Positions 1 through 6,573 are shown, counted from the first letter of the stretch. The stretch: 7,816 nt of DNA from Sulfurospirillum sp. UBA6810 (GCA_002469305.1 DKEY01000041.1:1-7816); one strand, 5' to 3'. The notes: a model not told the origin generated them from the sequence alone. A program made the numbers and translations.

Positions 1-1960
1 TAGTGTCTTTTACGAAAGACCTGAAGCACTGCGCCATCAACTCATCTTTTACTTTGGACATACTGCTACTTTTTATATAAATAAGATGATTTTTGGCAAA
101 TACATAAACGAACGCATCAATCCCTCTTATGAGTCGATGTTTGCCATAGGTGTTGATGAGATGAGTTGGGATGACCTTAACACACAGCACTACAACTGGC
201 CAAGTGTCGATGAAGTGCGTGAGTATAGAGCCAAAGTCAAAGAGGTCGTTTTACACTACATAGACACGGTAAACTTTTCACTGCCTATCACTTGGGAAAA
301 CCCTATGTGGGTCGTGATGATGGGTATCGAGCATGAGCGTATCCACGTAGAAACCTCGTCTGTTTTGCATAGGCAACTAGACATCTCAAAAGTAAAAGAA
401 CATCCTGATTTTAATATCTGTGATGATATAAAAAGCAGCTATCCACAAAATGAACTCTTGGAAGTAAAAGGCTTACATGTAAGCTTGGCAAAATGCGATG
501 ATAAGTACTATGGCTGGGACAATGAATATGGAAAATGCGAAAAAGAGGTGCAAGACTTTAAAGCTTCAAAGTATCTCGTGAGCAATGGTGAGTTTTTGGA
601 GTTTGTCCAAGATGGAGGCTACGAAAAAAACGAGTACTGGAGCGATGAGGGAAGAAGATGGAAAAGCTACACAAAAGCTACTCATCCCACTTTTTGGGTA
701 CAACAAAAAGAGGGTTACATGTACAGAGCCATCACTAAGCTTTTGCCTTTGCCACTCAACTGGCCTGTGGATGTAAACTACCTAGAAGCAGAGGCTTTTT
801 GTAACTACAAAAGTAAAAAACTCTCACTCGATATAACTCTGCCAAGTGAAGCGATGTATAGATGCTTAAGAGAGCGTTGTGGCATAGAAAATGAGATAAA
901 TGTAGAAGCAAATATCAACTTTGCCTACGCCTCTTCTACTCCTGTGGATATGTTTAAGCATGGTGATTTTTTCGATGTGGTAGGCAATGTCTGGCAGTGG
1001 ACAAGTACTGCCATAGATGGTTTTGAGGGCTTTAAAGTACATCCACTTTATGATGACTTTAGTGTTCCTACTTTTGACACTAGACACAACATCTTCAAAG
1101 GTGGCTCTTGGGCATCAACAGGCAATGAAGTCTTGGCAGATAGCCGTTATGCTTTTAGAAGACACTTCTTCCAACATGCAGGTTTTAGATATGTCCAAAG
1201 CACACGCCAAAACAAAGAAGAAAGCGAATACTACGAAAAAGATGAAATCATCTCCCAGTACTGCGAGTTTCACTATGGGGATGAGTACCTTGGAGTGCCA
1301 AACTTTTTAAAACAAGTCTCTCTCATAGCCAACAAATACGCCATCAACACCACAAGCATCTTAGATATAGGATGTAGTGTCGGACGAGCTTCGTTTGAGT
1401 TGGCAAAAACATTTGACAAAGTCGTAGGTATAGACTTTAGCGCTAGATTTATCAGTGTGGCTCAAGCACTCAAAGACAAAGGCATTTTGCGATATGAGAA
1501 AAAAGTAGAGGGTGAGATAACAGAGCCAAAAGAAGTTACACTCCAAACTCTTGGACTTGATGGGGTAGATGTCAGCAAGCTGGAGTTTTGGCAAGGAGAT
1601 GCGTGCAATCTCAAAGCGCACTTTAGTGGATATGACACCATACTCGCTGTAAACTTGCTCGATAGACTCTATGAGCCTGAACTGTTTTTAAGAGATATAG
1701 CAAAAAGACTCAATCCTGAGGGTATCTTTATCGTAGGAAGTCCTTTTACTTGGTCAAGTGAATACGTAGCCAAAGAGAACTGGCTCGGTGGAAAAGTAGA
1801 AGATGGCATCAAAATCTACTCCCAAGAGAGACTCATAGAGATACTCTCAGATGAGTTTGAACTCATAGAAAAGCCCTTTGATGTGGAGTTTGTTATCCAA
1901 GAACATGTCAGAAAGTACCAACACAGCTTTTCAAAGTTTTCTATCTGGAAGAAAAAGTAG
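1..1960 (+). CDS. ovoA: OvoA, 5-histidylcysteine sulfoxide synthase / mercaptohistidine methyltransferase (5' end outside window)
   Basis: Joins cysteine to histidine as a sulfoxide with non-haem iron and O2, then N-methylates the thiol-histidine, making the antioxidant ovothiol. The frame is open from base 2, and the ATG at 86 is internal: codons before it read ERPEALRHQLIFYFGHTATF, the conserved start of the DinB-like domain. This carries the first iron-ligand His (bases 59-61); the other two are in HERIH (332-346). Then come an FGE/sulfatase-modifying-like domain (GNVWQWT near 980-1000, GGSW near 1100, GFRYV near 1180) and a C-terminal Rossmann methyltransferase with ILDIGCSVGR (1358-1387). 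So all three domains of bifunctional OvoA are present. About 652 residues are visible; I estimate some 50 are missing by comparison with the usual length. The TAG stop shares its G with the next gene's GTG start. No ovoB-like PLP lyase is seen. Family very secure; activity inferred. Confidence 0.95.
   Translation, partial: SVFYERPEALRHQLIFYFGHTATFYINKMIFGKYINERINPSYESMFAIGVDEMSWDDLNTQHYNWPSVDEVREYRAKVKEVVLHYIDTVNFSLPITWENPMWVVMMGIEHERIHVETSSVLHRQLDISKVKEHPDFNICDDIKSSYPQNELLEVKGLHVSLAKCDDKYYGWDNEYGKCEKEVQDFKASKYLVSNGEFLEFVQDGGYEKNEYWSDEGRRWKSYTKATHPTFWVQQKEGYMYRAITKLLPLPLNWPVDVNYLEAEAFCNYKSKKLSLDITLPSEAMYRCLRERCGIENEINVEANINFAYASSTPVDMFKHGDFFDVVGNVWQWTSTAIDGFEGFKVHPLYDDFSVPTFDTRHNIFKGGSWASTGNEVLADSRYAFRRHFFQHAGFRYVQSTRQNKEESEYYEKDEIISQYCEFHYGDEYLGVPNFLKQVSLIANKYAINTTSILDIGCSVGRASFELAKTFDKVVGIDFSARFISVAQALKDKGILRYEKKVEGEITEPKEVTLQTLGLDGVDVSKLEFWQGDACNLKAHFSGYDTILAVNLLDRLYEPELFLRDIAKRLNPEGIFIVGSPFTWSSEYVAKENWLGGKVEDGIKIYSQERLIEILSDEFELIEKPFDVEFVIQEHVRKYQHSFSKFSIWKKK
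472..483. repeat. TTACATGTAA palindrome inside ovoA
   Basis: CTTACATGTAAG is a perfect 12-bp palindrome (14 bp with the flanking G and C). It is read in frame as L-H-V-S. It is the only exact copy in the window that lies inside a gene. Confidence 0.7.
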
Positions 1961-2403
1961 TGCTACAAAGTAAACTGTACTCTTATGCTTTGGTAAGTGT
2001 ACAGTTTAGCTCCATAGCTTTGCTTATCTTTTTAAATCCTACTATGTTTTTCAAGCCCCTTTCTCTAGGACTCTTTGTCTTGGGTGTAGGGGTGTTTTTA
2101 TATATCCTTTATGATGTTAAAACACTCAACTTTAACATCATCCCAGAAATTAAACGAAACGCCACACTCATCACCACTGGTGTTTACAAACATATCCGTC
2201 ACCCTATGTACTTTGCAGTTCTCATCACGATGCTCTCGCCTCTTAGTGTAAGCTTTAACGTGAGCAATCTTTTCATCTGCACCGCTTTAGTTTTAGCGCT
2301 GTTTTTGAAAGCCAAAAAAGAGGAGATGCTTTGGGCTGAAAAATCTCTAACGTATCAAGAGTATATGCAAAAGACTAAGATGTTTTTGCCTTTTGTGCTG
2401 TGA
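1960..2403 (+). CDS. Isoprenylcysteine/phospholipid methyltransferase-family membrane protein
   Basis: 147-residue integral membrane protein of the ICMT/PEMT-like family, which methylates small or lipid-linked substrates using S-adenosylmethionine at the inner membrane. Hydrophobic segments lie at about 8-26, 33-52 and 83-116 (the last probably a helical hairpin). The family signature is GVYKHIRHPMY (74-84), with R80-H81-P82 and Y84, followed by a C-terminal KKEE...YxxYxxxxxxFLP block (119-144) that forms the cofactor site in relatives. It starts with GTG whose G is the last base of the ovoA TAG stop, so translation is probably coupled to ovoA and the two genes form one transcript. The substrate is unknown. 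OvoA already has its own methyltransferase domain, so a direct part in ovothiol formation is only suggested by position. Family call secure, role open. Confidence 0.85.
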   Translation: MLQSKLYSYALVSVQFSSIALLIFLNPTMFFKPLSLGLFVLGVGVFLYILYDVKTLNFNIIPEIKRNATLITTGVYKHIRHPMYFAVLITMLSPLSVSFNVSNLFICTALVLALFLKAKKEEMLWAEKSLTYQEYMQKTKMFLPFVL

Positions 2404-2411
2404 GTTTTTTT

Positions 2412-2423
2412 CTTACATGTAAG
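2412..2423. repeat. TTACATGTAA palindrome after the ICMT-like gene
   Basis: Perfect CTTACATGTAAG that begins nine bases after the stop codon, preceded by a T-run. It has no loop and no following T-tract, so it is not a classical terminator. The rest of the 290-bp gap up to the SMR gene is AT-rich and contains the direct repeat AACCAACAC (2434-2442 and 2474-2482, 40 bp apart) and the promoter/operator described at 2588-2660. No ORF is seen there. Confidence 0.7.
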
Positions 2424-2587
2424 TTTTAAAATAAACCAACACGATGTACATTTAATGCTTTTTTTCTACAATTAACCAACACTTTGTTCAAATAACGCCA
2501 AAAACATTTTTAAATACACATCGAATTTTTAAAGATTTTGATGCTTTTGGTAAAAAAAGAGTCAAAATATTGCATTTTGAAACATTT

Positions 2588-2630
2588 TTATCAAATAAAA
2601 GAACATTTTTTATGTTCGTTTATTTGATAA
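2588..2630. repeat. 19-bp-arm inverted repeat upstream of the SMR gene, candidate operator
   Basis: Arms 2588-2606 and 2612-2630 pair at 18 of 19 positions (the mismatch is A2600 against G2618) around a 5-base T loop. The core is GAACAT/ATGTTC and the outer part TTATCAAATAAA/TTTATTTGATAA. The right arm contains the proposed -35 (TTGATA), and ATGTTCGTT recurs at 2652-2660 over the likely transcription start. This is the layout of an operator for a dimeric repressor such as a TetR-type regulator of efflux pumps. No regulator gene is adjacent, so the partner is unknown. A transcript hairpin of an upstream RNA is the alternative. Confidence 0.6.
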
Positions 2631-2653
2631 TATCAGACTATTTTATATATAAT
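2624..2653 (+). promoter_or_regulatory. Probable sigma-70 promoter of the SMR gene
   Basis: TTGATA (2624-2629) and TATAAT (2648-2653) are separated by 18 bp, which puts the start of transcription near 2660 and leaves a leader of about 34 bases before the ATG at 2694. The -35 lies in the right arm of the inverted repeat, and a further ATGTTCGTT overlaps the -10 and +1 region. Confidence 0.6.
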
Positions 2654-2693
2654 GTTCGTTGAATAAATAGTTATCTTACAAAAAAGGAGTATT

Positions 2694-3014
2694 ATGCACT
2701 GGATTTACTTAGCACTTGCTATCATATTTGAGGTATCAGCAACTTTATCTATAAAACAAGCAACACTTGGTAATACATACTTATGGAGTGTCATCATTGC
2801 AGTTTTATATATAATCTCATTTAGTTTTGTTTACTATGCAACAAAGTCTCTTGAGATTGGAACTGTATATGCGATATGGGCAGGAATGGGAACAGCTTTA
2901 ATTGTAATATTTGGTTGGCTTATATTTAAAGAAGATATGAACTGGTATAAAGTAGTAGGTGTATTATCAATTATTTTTGGTGTTGTTTTACTAAAACTAC
3001 AAGCAACTGTATAG
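2694..3014 (+). CDS. Small multidrug resistance (SMR/EmrE-like) transporter
   Basis: 106 residues, the normal SMR length, with four hydrophobic helices (about 3-20, 31-49, 57-77, 84-102). The essential proton/substrate-coupling acid of helix 1 is Glu13 in AIIFEVSATLSIK, and helix 3 has the hallmark YAIWAGMGTA (59-68) with Trp62. These proteins act as antiparallel dimers in the inner membrane, exchanging protons for cationic compounds. Whether this one belongs to the quaternary-ammonium (EmrE/Qac), guanidinium (Gdx) or polyamine (MdtIJ) group cannot be settled by eye. A good ribosome site, AAGGAG, lies at 2684-2689. The gene stands alone rather than as a tandem SMR pair. Codon use (TTA for Leu, ATT/ATA for Ile) differs from ovoA, suggesting separate acquisition. 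The 142 bp that follow, before mntA, are AT-rich with several -10-like hexamers, no convincing terminator and no TTACATGTAA. Confidence 0.93.
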   Translation: MHWIYLALAIIFEVSATLSIKQATLGNTYLWSVIIAVLYIISFSFVYYATKSLEIGTVYAIWAGMGTALIVIFGWLIFKEDMNWYKVVGVLSIIFGVVLLKLQATV

Positions 3015-3142
3015 AAAAGATAACAACTACTTGGAGAGAGTTATCCAAAAACACCATTAAAGTATTTACTATAATTAACTTTGATACAATATTATAAACA
3101 AAGAAAAAGCAATTTAAAAGTTTTAGAATTAATAAGTTGATA

Positions 3143-3148
3143 AAGGAG
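3143..3148 (+). promoter_or_regulatory. Ribosome binding site deciding the mntA start
   Basis: AAGGAG is 8 bases before the ATG at 3157 but only 2 before the in-frame ATG at 3151, so 3157 is the likelier start. Confidence 0.7.
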
Positions 3149-3156
3149 TTATGATA

Positions 3157-3453
3157 ATGCATAAACAAGATATTTTAAACTATTTAAAATCAAATCAAGA
3201 ATACTATCATAATCAATTTGGAATACAATTTATAGGATTATTTGGCTCATTTGCCAGAGATGAAGCGAATGATAATAGCGACATAGATATTTTATATAAA
3301 ATTGAAAAAAATAAAAAATTATCAATGTTTAAATATCTTAAACTTACCAAACAACTTGAAGATTTTTTTCATAAAAAAATTGATTTAGTGAGAGATGAAA
3401 CATTAAAACCTCAAATAAAAGAATATATCCAAAAGGATATTAGCTATGTTTAA
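3157..3453 (+). CDS. mntA: MntA-type nucleotidyltransferase antitoxin
   Basis: Minimal nucleotidyltransferase (98 residues from 3157; 100 if the ATG at 3151 is used). The signature GSX10DXD is intact: G30-S31, then D42 and D44 in SDIDIL, with a third likely metal-ligand Asp in KKIDLV (D76). In characterised HEPN/MNT pairs, MntA neutralises its toxin by adding AMP groups to a tyrosine next to the HEPN catalytic motif. Here that is supported by the next gene, hepT, which overlaps by 8 bases, the usual tight antitoxin-toxin arrangement. The gene is very A/T-rich, with runs of AAA lysine codons, compared with ovoA or the transporters, consistent with horizontal transfer. All key residues are present, so the antitoxin looks functional. 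It could equally be annotated as nucleotidyltransferase domain protein. Confidence 0.92.
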   Translation: MHKQDILNYLKSNQEYYHNQFGIQFIGLFGSFARDEANDNSDIDILYKIEKNKKLSMFKYLKLTKQLEDFFHKKIDLVRDETLKPQIKEYIQKDISYV

Positions 3454-3799
3454 AAGCAATAGGGATTATAAACTTTATATTGAAGATATAGCTTATGAGT
3501 GTAAAAATATTAAAAAATTTGTTGAAAATATAACTTATGAAGAATTTACAGAAAATCTTGAAAAAGTTTATGCTGTTGCAAAAGCTTTTGAAAACATTGG
3601 AGAAGCTGTTAAAAATATACCAAAAGAGTTTACGAAAGAATACCCTGAAATTCCATGGAGTGAAATAGCAAAAATGAGAGATGTTTTAACTCATCATTAT
3701 TTTGGGGTAGATGATAAAGTTTTATGGGATACTTTAGGTGAAGATTTTAATGAATTTGAAAAAGCTATTAAGGATATGTTAAGTACATTGAAGATATAA
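3446..3799 (+). CDS. hepT: HepT-type HEPN toxin (DUF86 family RNase)
   Basis: 117-residue all-helical HEPN protein. The catalytic/AMPylation motif RX4HXY is intact as R78-DVLT-H83-H-Y85 within KMRDVLTHHYFGVD. HepT toxins are ribonucleases, and in the studied Shewanella pair the tyrosine of this motif is the target of MntA AMPylation. Other family-like segments are AKAFENIGEAVKNIP (45-59) and the IPWSEIAKMRD helix. The ATG at 3446 has AAAAGGAT upstream and overlaps the end of mntA by 8 bases, so the two are co-translated. No promoter or terminator of its own is visible; a T-run follows at about 3824-3830. Composition matches mntA. Nothing is truncated, so a working toxin is expected. Its RNA target cannot be read from sequence. 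Confidence 0.92.
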   Translation: MFKSNRDYKLYIEDIAYECKNIKKFVENITYEEFTENLEKVYAVAKAFENIGEAVKNIPKEFTKEYPEIPWSEIAKMRDVLTHHYFGVDDKVLWDTLGEDFNEFEKAIKDMLSTLKI

Positions 3800-3802
3800 A
3801 AG

Positions 3803-3814
3803 GGGTCAGGTCTA
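3803..3814. other. GGGGTCAGGTCT tag after hepT, possible transposon scar
   Basis: The sequence GGGGTCAGGTCT starts three bases after the hepT stop and is strikingly G-rich for this region. From memory, similar GGGGTCAGGTCT tags often border REP-associated (Y1-type) transposase genes in many bacteria. No transposase or second tag is visible, so this is at most a remnant marking the right edge of the acquired segment. The remaining gap to 4018 holds one TTACATGTAA palindrome and no credible gene. Confidence 0.35.
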
Positions 3815-3852
3815 AACTCTAAACTTTTTTTACCTCTTATTTTAAAAAAATT

Positions 3853-3868
3853 TTCTTACATGTAAGAA
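3853..3868. repeat. 16-bp palindrome with TTACATGTAA core in a convergent gap
   Basis: TTCTTACATGTAAGAA is the longest perfect form of the motif in this window. It lies between the ends of two convergent genes (hepT and the LOG gene), where no promoter is expected, which argues against a purely promoter-bound role. Confidence 0.7.
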
Positions 3869-4018
3869 TTTACAAAACGAGTTTTTATGTGTAAAGGAAG
3901 ACATGATTTCGTCCATTTGCTTTTACATGGATAGACATTATCAAAAAGAAAATAGCAATGAAACTTAAATATTTTTTAACACATGTCTAAATAAGCTTAA
4001 TCCATTTCCCCCTGCTTT

Positions 4019-4576
4019 TTACCACTTATGTTTTGGTGGCATATACTCTTTTATAGCTTTGAGTAGTTTTTCTTGATTGTCAGTTTTTATGAGCATATCA
4101 AAGTGCTCTTGTTTTAAAAACTTTGATGCACACATATGTTCTATCATCTCAAACAACTTATCGTAAAATCCATTTATATTGAAAAAAGCACAAGGTTTGT
4201 TGTGAAAGCCAAGCTGCGCCCAAGTCCAAACTTCAAAAGTCTCTTCCAGTGTTCCAACGCCTCCAGGAAGTACCACAAAAGCATCAGCCATAGAAGCCAT
4301 GAGAGCTTTGCGTTCATGCATGTTTGAAACTACCATAAGCTCTGTTATACCAGCATGTGCCAACTCTTTTTCTTGTAGTTTTTCAGGGATGACGCCGTAA
4401 ACTTTCCCGCCATTTGCCATCACAGCATCTGCGATAGTTCCCATAAGCCCAACATTGCCACCACCATACACTACATCTATCTCATTTTGTGCAAAAAATT
4501 TGCCCAGCTCTTTCGTAGCATTTATATACTCTATTTTATCTCCTGTACTTGAGCCACAAAAAACTGCGATTTTCAT
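4019..4576 (-). CDS. LOG-family (TIGR00730-type) nucleotide phosphoribohydrolase
   Basis: 185-residue cytosolic Rossmann-fold enzyme of the LONELY GUY family. Members split the N-glycosidic bond of nucleoside 5'-monophosphates (cytokinin riboside monophosphates in plants, AMP and similar in bacteria). Visible motifs: MKIAVFCGSS (1-10), VVYGGGNVGLMG (35-46), MHERK (86-90) with the conserved Arg, and the active-site PGGVGTLEE (104-112) followed by WTWAQLGFHNKP. Length and motif spacing are normal for the short bacterial type. The ATG at 4574-4576 has AAGGAA at 4585-4590 (minus strand). A TATAAT on the minus strand (4682-4677), next to a TTACATGTAA motif about 100 bases upstream, is its best promoter candidate. 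It is probably transcribed separately from the MFS gene, 130 bp away on the same strand. Substrate in this organism unknown. Confidence 0.93.
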   Translation of the reverse strand: MKIAVFCGSSTGDKIEYINATKELGKFFAQNEIDVVYGGGNVGLMGTIADAVMANGGKVYGVIPEKLQEKELAHAGITELMVVSNMHERKALMASMADAFVVLPGGVGTLEETFEVWTWAQLGFHNKPCAFFNINGFYDKLFEMIEHMCASKFLKQEHFDMLIKTDNQEKLLKAIKEYMPPKHKW

Positions 4577-4661
4577 TATGTTATTTCCTTTTATCTATGT
4601 GATTGAGATGAGATTGTAACTAAAGTTTACCCATGTAAAAGTTAAAAATATCGTATATATT

Positions 4662-4684
4662 TTCTTACATGTAAAGATTATAAA
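4662..4684 (-). promoter_or_regulatory. 23-bp shared block, copy 1: TATAAT plus TTACATGTAA upstream of the LOG gene
   Basis: Identical over 23 bases to 6029-6051. Read on the minus strand it has TATAAT (4682-4677) followed one base later by TTTACATGTAAG, so the palindrome would sit on the transcription start if TATAAT is a -10. No clear -35 is seen, which is common in Campylobacterota. It lies 22 bases past the MFS stop, so a 3'-end signal is the alternative. A degenerate copy with CC inserted (TTTACCCATGTAAA) is at 4626-4639. Confidence 0.45.
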
Positions 4685-4706
4685 GTCCTTTTCAAAAAGC
4701 TTCACT

Positions 4707-5963
4707 CTAAACTTTTGCTTGTTGTTCATCCACCCACTCTTGGTCTTGGCGTGGGTCAAACTCTGGCATCACAACACCTGAAGTAACAGGAACATATACA
4801 AAAACACTCATATCATCATCTGCTACACGTTTTTTTGATAGAGAGTATAAGGCAAGATAGATACCCAAGACAAAAAAGAGTATAAAAAGTATCTGGTCGC
4901 TAAGATAACTAAATCCAAAACCGATGACAATAGGCGCTAAAAAAGAACCAATCCCATAAGCAAAAAGCAAAGCTCGGCTTATCTCAACTATATCTTTGTT
5001 TTCATCGATTACGTCATTGGCTCTTGAGAGACTCAAAGGATAGATACAAAAGATACTCACACCCAAAAGCACCCCTAAGATATATATAACTGTTTCGCTT
5101 GGAGGGAGTATAAAAAAGGCCAAAGAGACAAGTGCGACAAAAAGTCCCATAAGTGCTATGAGCTTTCGTCTTCCGTAGATATCTGAGAGTTTGCCTATGG
5201 GCCACTGAGAAATCAAACCTCCAAGAATAGAAAAAGTCATAAACAGTGACAAGACTTCTTTTGAATCAAAAATTTTTAAGATATACAAAGGCAACATCGT
5301 AAAAAAACCACCAATTAAAAAACCGCTGATAAAACTTCCTGTGAGTGCTAGGGGTACGATGTTGTAAAGCTTTGGAAAACTGTATCTCTCAAAGGGTTTC
5401 AAGATAGGCTCTTGGATTTTGGTCATAGCTATAAAAATTACAGAAAAAAGAACTAAAACAGCCCCGATAGAGAAAATCATATGTCTTAAATCGCCTTGAA
5501 GATTTAAAAGCAACTGCCCAAGTGCGGTTGAGAGATAAAAAACGGTGGTATAGATAGCTAGGATTTGTCCTCGCTGTTCGTTTGTACTTTTTTCATTGAG
5601 CCAACTCTCTAGTATAATCAACAAACCATAGTATGCAAATCCAGAGATAAGACGTAAAACTGCCCAAAAAAACTCATCTACCAAAAGTGAATGCAGTAAA
5701 AATGTAATCACCATCAAAGAAGCAAAAGTAGCAAAACTTCTTATATGCCCCACTGAAGAGATGATCTTTTGACTAAAGATAGAAGATGCGATAGCTCCTA
5801 AGAAAAATGCCGCATTGATAAGCCCTATAACTATGTCTGATGTTCCATTTTCTTGAAGATAAACACCGATAAAAGTCATAATCATCCCATACCCTATGGC
5901 TAAGAATCCTATGGAAAAAAACAGAGACGAGATGGCTAGAAAAACAGATTTTGTTGCTTGCAT
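4707..5963 (-). CDS. YcaD-like major facilitator superfamily (MFS) transporter
   Basis: 418-residue inner-membrane transporter with about twelve hydrophobic segments in two halves joined by a loop near 183-203. Family features are ESWLNEKSTNEQRGQILAIY (119-138), typical of YcaD-like MFS proteins, the MFS loop motif GKLSDIYGRRK (257-267) between helices 8 and 9, and YPLSLSRAND (308-317). The soluble C-terminal tail contains MPEFDPRQDQEW (399-410), also seen in this family. Substrate is unknown; the family is usually called a putative transporter. The ATG at 5961-5963 has AAGGAA at 5968-5973 (minus strand). A TATAAT with an overlapping TTACATGTAA lies about 80 bases upstream. No frameshift or missing segment is seen. 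The neighbours do not indicate its cargo. Confidence 0.92.
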   Translation of the reverse strand: MQATKSVFLAISSLFFSIGFLAIGYGMIMTFIGVYLQENGTSDIVIGLINAAFFLGAIASSIFSQKIISSVGHIRSFATFASLMVITFLLHSLLVDEFFWAVLRLISGFAYYGLLIILESWLNEKSTNEQRGQILAIYTTVFYLSTALGQLLLNLQGDLRHMIFSIGAVLVLFSVIFIAMTKIQEPILKPFERYSFPKLYNIVPLALTGSFISGFLIGGFFTMLPLYILKIFDSKEVLSLFMTFSILGGLISQWPIGKLSDIYGRRKLIALMGLFVALVSLAFFILPPSETVIYILGVLLGVSIFCIYPLSLSRANDVIDENKDIVEISRALLFAYGIGSFLAPIVIGFGFSYLSDQILFILFFVLGIYLALYSLSKKRVADDDMSVFVYVPVTSGVVMPEFDPRQDQEWVDEQQAKV

Positions 5964-6028
5964 TACATTCCTTAGTATTATTATGATAGTAAAGATATGG
6001 TTAAAAAGGGGTAAAGGATAAAAAATGA

Positions 6029-6051
6029 TTCTTACATGTAAAGATTATAAA
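6029..6051 (-). promoter_or_regulatory. 23-bp shared block, copy 2: TATAAT plus TTACATGTAA upstream of the MFS gene
   Basis: The second identical copy of the block at 4662-4684. On the minus strand TATAAT (6049-6044) is followed by the palindrome, about 80 bases upstream of the MFS start. It begins only 7 bases beyond the stop of the next upstream gene (6059). As with copy 1, it could be a promoter with an operator at +1 or an mRNA 3'-end element. Confidence 0.45.
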
Positions 6052-6058
6052 ACGCTCT

Positions 6059-6568
6059 TTAACAAAAAGAAACCCTCACAGGTTCTGGGATATTTTTTTC
6101 TATATTTATCTTTGTTATCAAAACAAATATGTCATAAAGGTCTTTATCATTTTGTTGTGCTATCTGTTTTATAGTATGGCTTGTATCTTCGATTTTGATG
6201 TGGTGCAAAAGGAGTTCGTTTTCTATCTGTGTCATATCCCAATAAAAAAAAGAAGCTAACTCTTTGATGGGTTTATTTTTGATATTTTGAATGATAAAAG
6301 ATTTATTGTCAGCATTTTTTATCTGCTTTTTAGCCAAGATATCTTTAAACTCCTGTATCAGTTTTCTGAGACTACATCTTCTTAGCCAAGTGTGTAGCAC
6401 AAAAAGAAAGACGATGATAGCAGCTGCTAGATGGTGTAAAATCGTATTGGTTTTTGTATGGATATCAAGTGCAAAAGCAGTACCTGTTACATACAAAACA
6501 ACCAAAGATACAACGATACAAACAAGTGTAAAAACTTTGATGAGTGTTTCATTTTTTTTGTTATTCAT
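6059..6568 (-). CDS. Unrecognised membrane protein with two TM helices and a helical C-terminal domain
   Basis: 169 residues; I do not recognise a characterised family. Two hydrophobic helices lie at about 10-34 and 42-62, and histidines cluster at the second (H37, H45, H46, H59). A spacing of 13-14 residues within one helix could suit haem b ligands, as in small cytochrome-b-like or DUF4405-like membrane proteins, but no redox partner gene is adjacent. An RRC basic step at 63-65 marks the cytoplasmic side. After a linker rich in Lys and Asn, a soluble part (about 98-155) looks all-helical, with IKQIAQQNDKDLYDIFVLI resembling a short helix-turn-helix-like repeat. The ATG at 6566-6568 is chosen because AGGAGG lies 5 bases upstream; the open frame continues 7 codons to a TTG without a ribosome site. 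Real gene likely, function unknown. Confidence 0.75.
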   Translation of the reverse strand: MNNKKNETLIKVFTLVCIVVSLVVLYVTGTAFALDIHTKTNTILHHLAAAIIVFLFVLHTWLRRCSLRKLIQEFKDILAKKQIKNADNKSFIIQNIKNKPIKELASFFYWDMTQIENELLLHHIKIEDTSHTIKQIAQQNDKDLYDIFVLITKINIEKNIPEPVRVSFC

Positions 6569-6573
6569 TATCC

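Noticed and set aside
86..88. ATG at 86 as the ovoA start
   Set aside because: The frame is open back to base 2 and the preceding 28 codons encode conserved OvoA sequence with an iron-ligand His, so this ATG is internal.
715..724. TTACATGTAC inside ovoA as a tenth palindrome copy
   Set aside because: Differs at the last base, so it is not palindromic, and it is explained by the Tyr-Met-Tyr codons of the protein.
1361..1621. Minus-strand ORF of 86 codons inside ovoA
   Set aside because: Lies wholly within the methyltransferase domain of a well-supported gene and its product shows no recognisable family features.
3019..3048. Hairpin candidates after the SMR gene (GATAAC/GTTATC and TTGGA/TCCAA)
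   Set aside because: Stems of only 5-6 bp, one with a long loop, and no T-tract follows; too weak for a terminator.
3903..3968. 21-codon ORF with AAAGGAAG upstream in the gap after hepT
   Set aside because: Very short, ribosome site only about two bases from the ATG, and no recognisable product; not supported as a gene.
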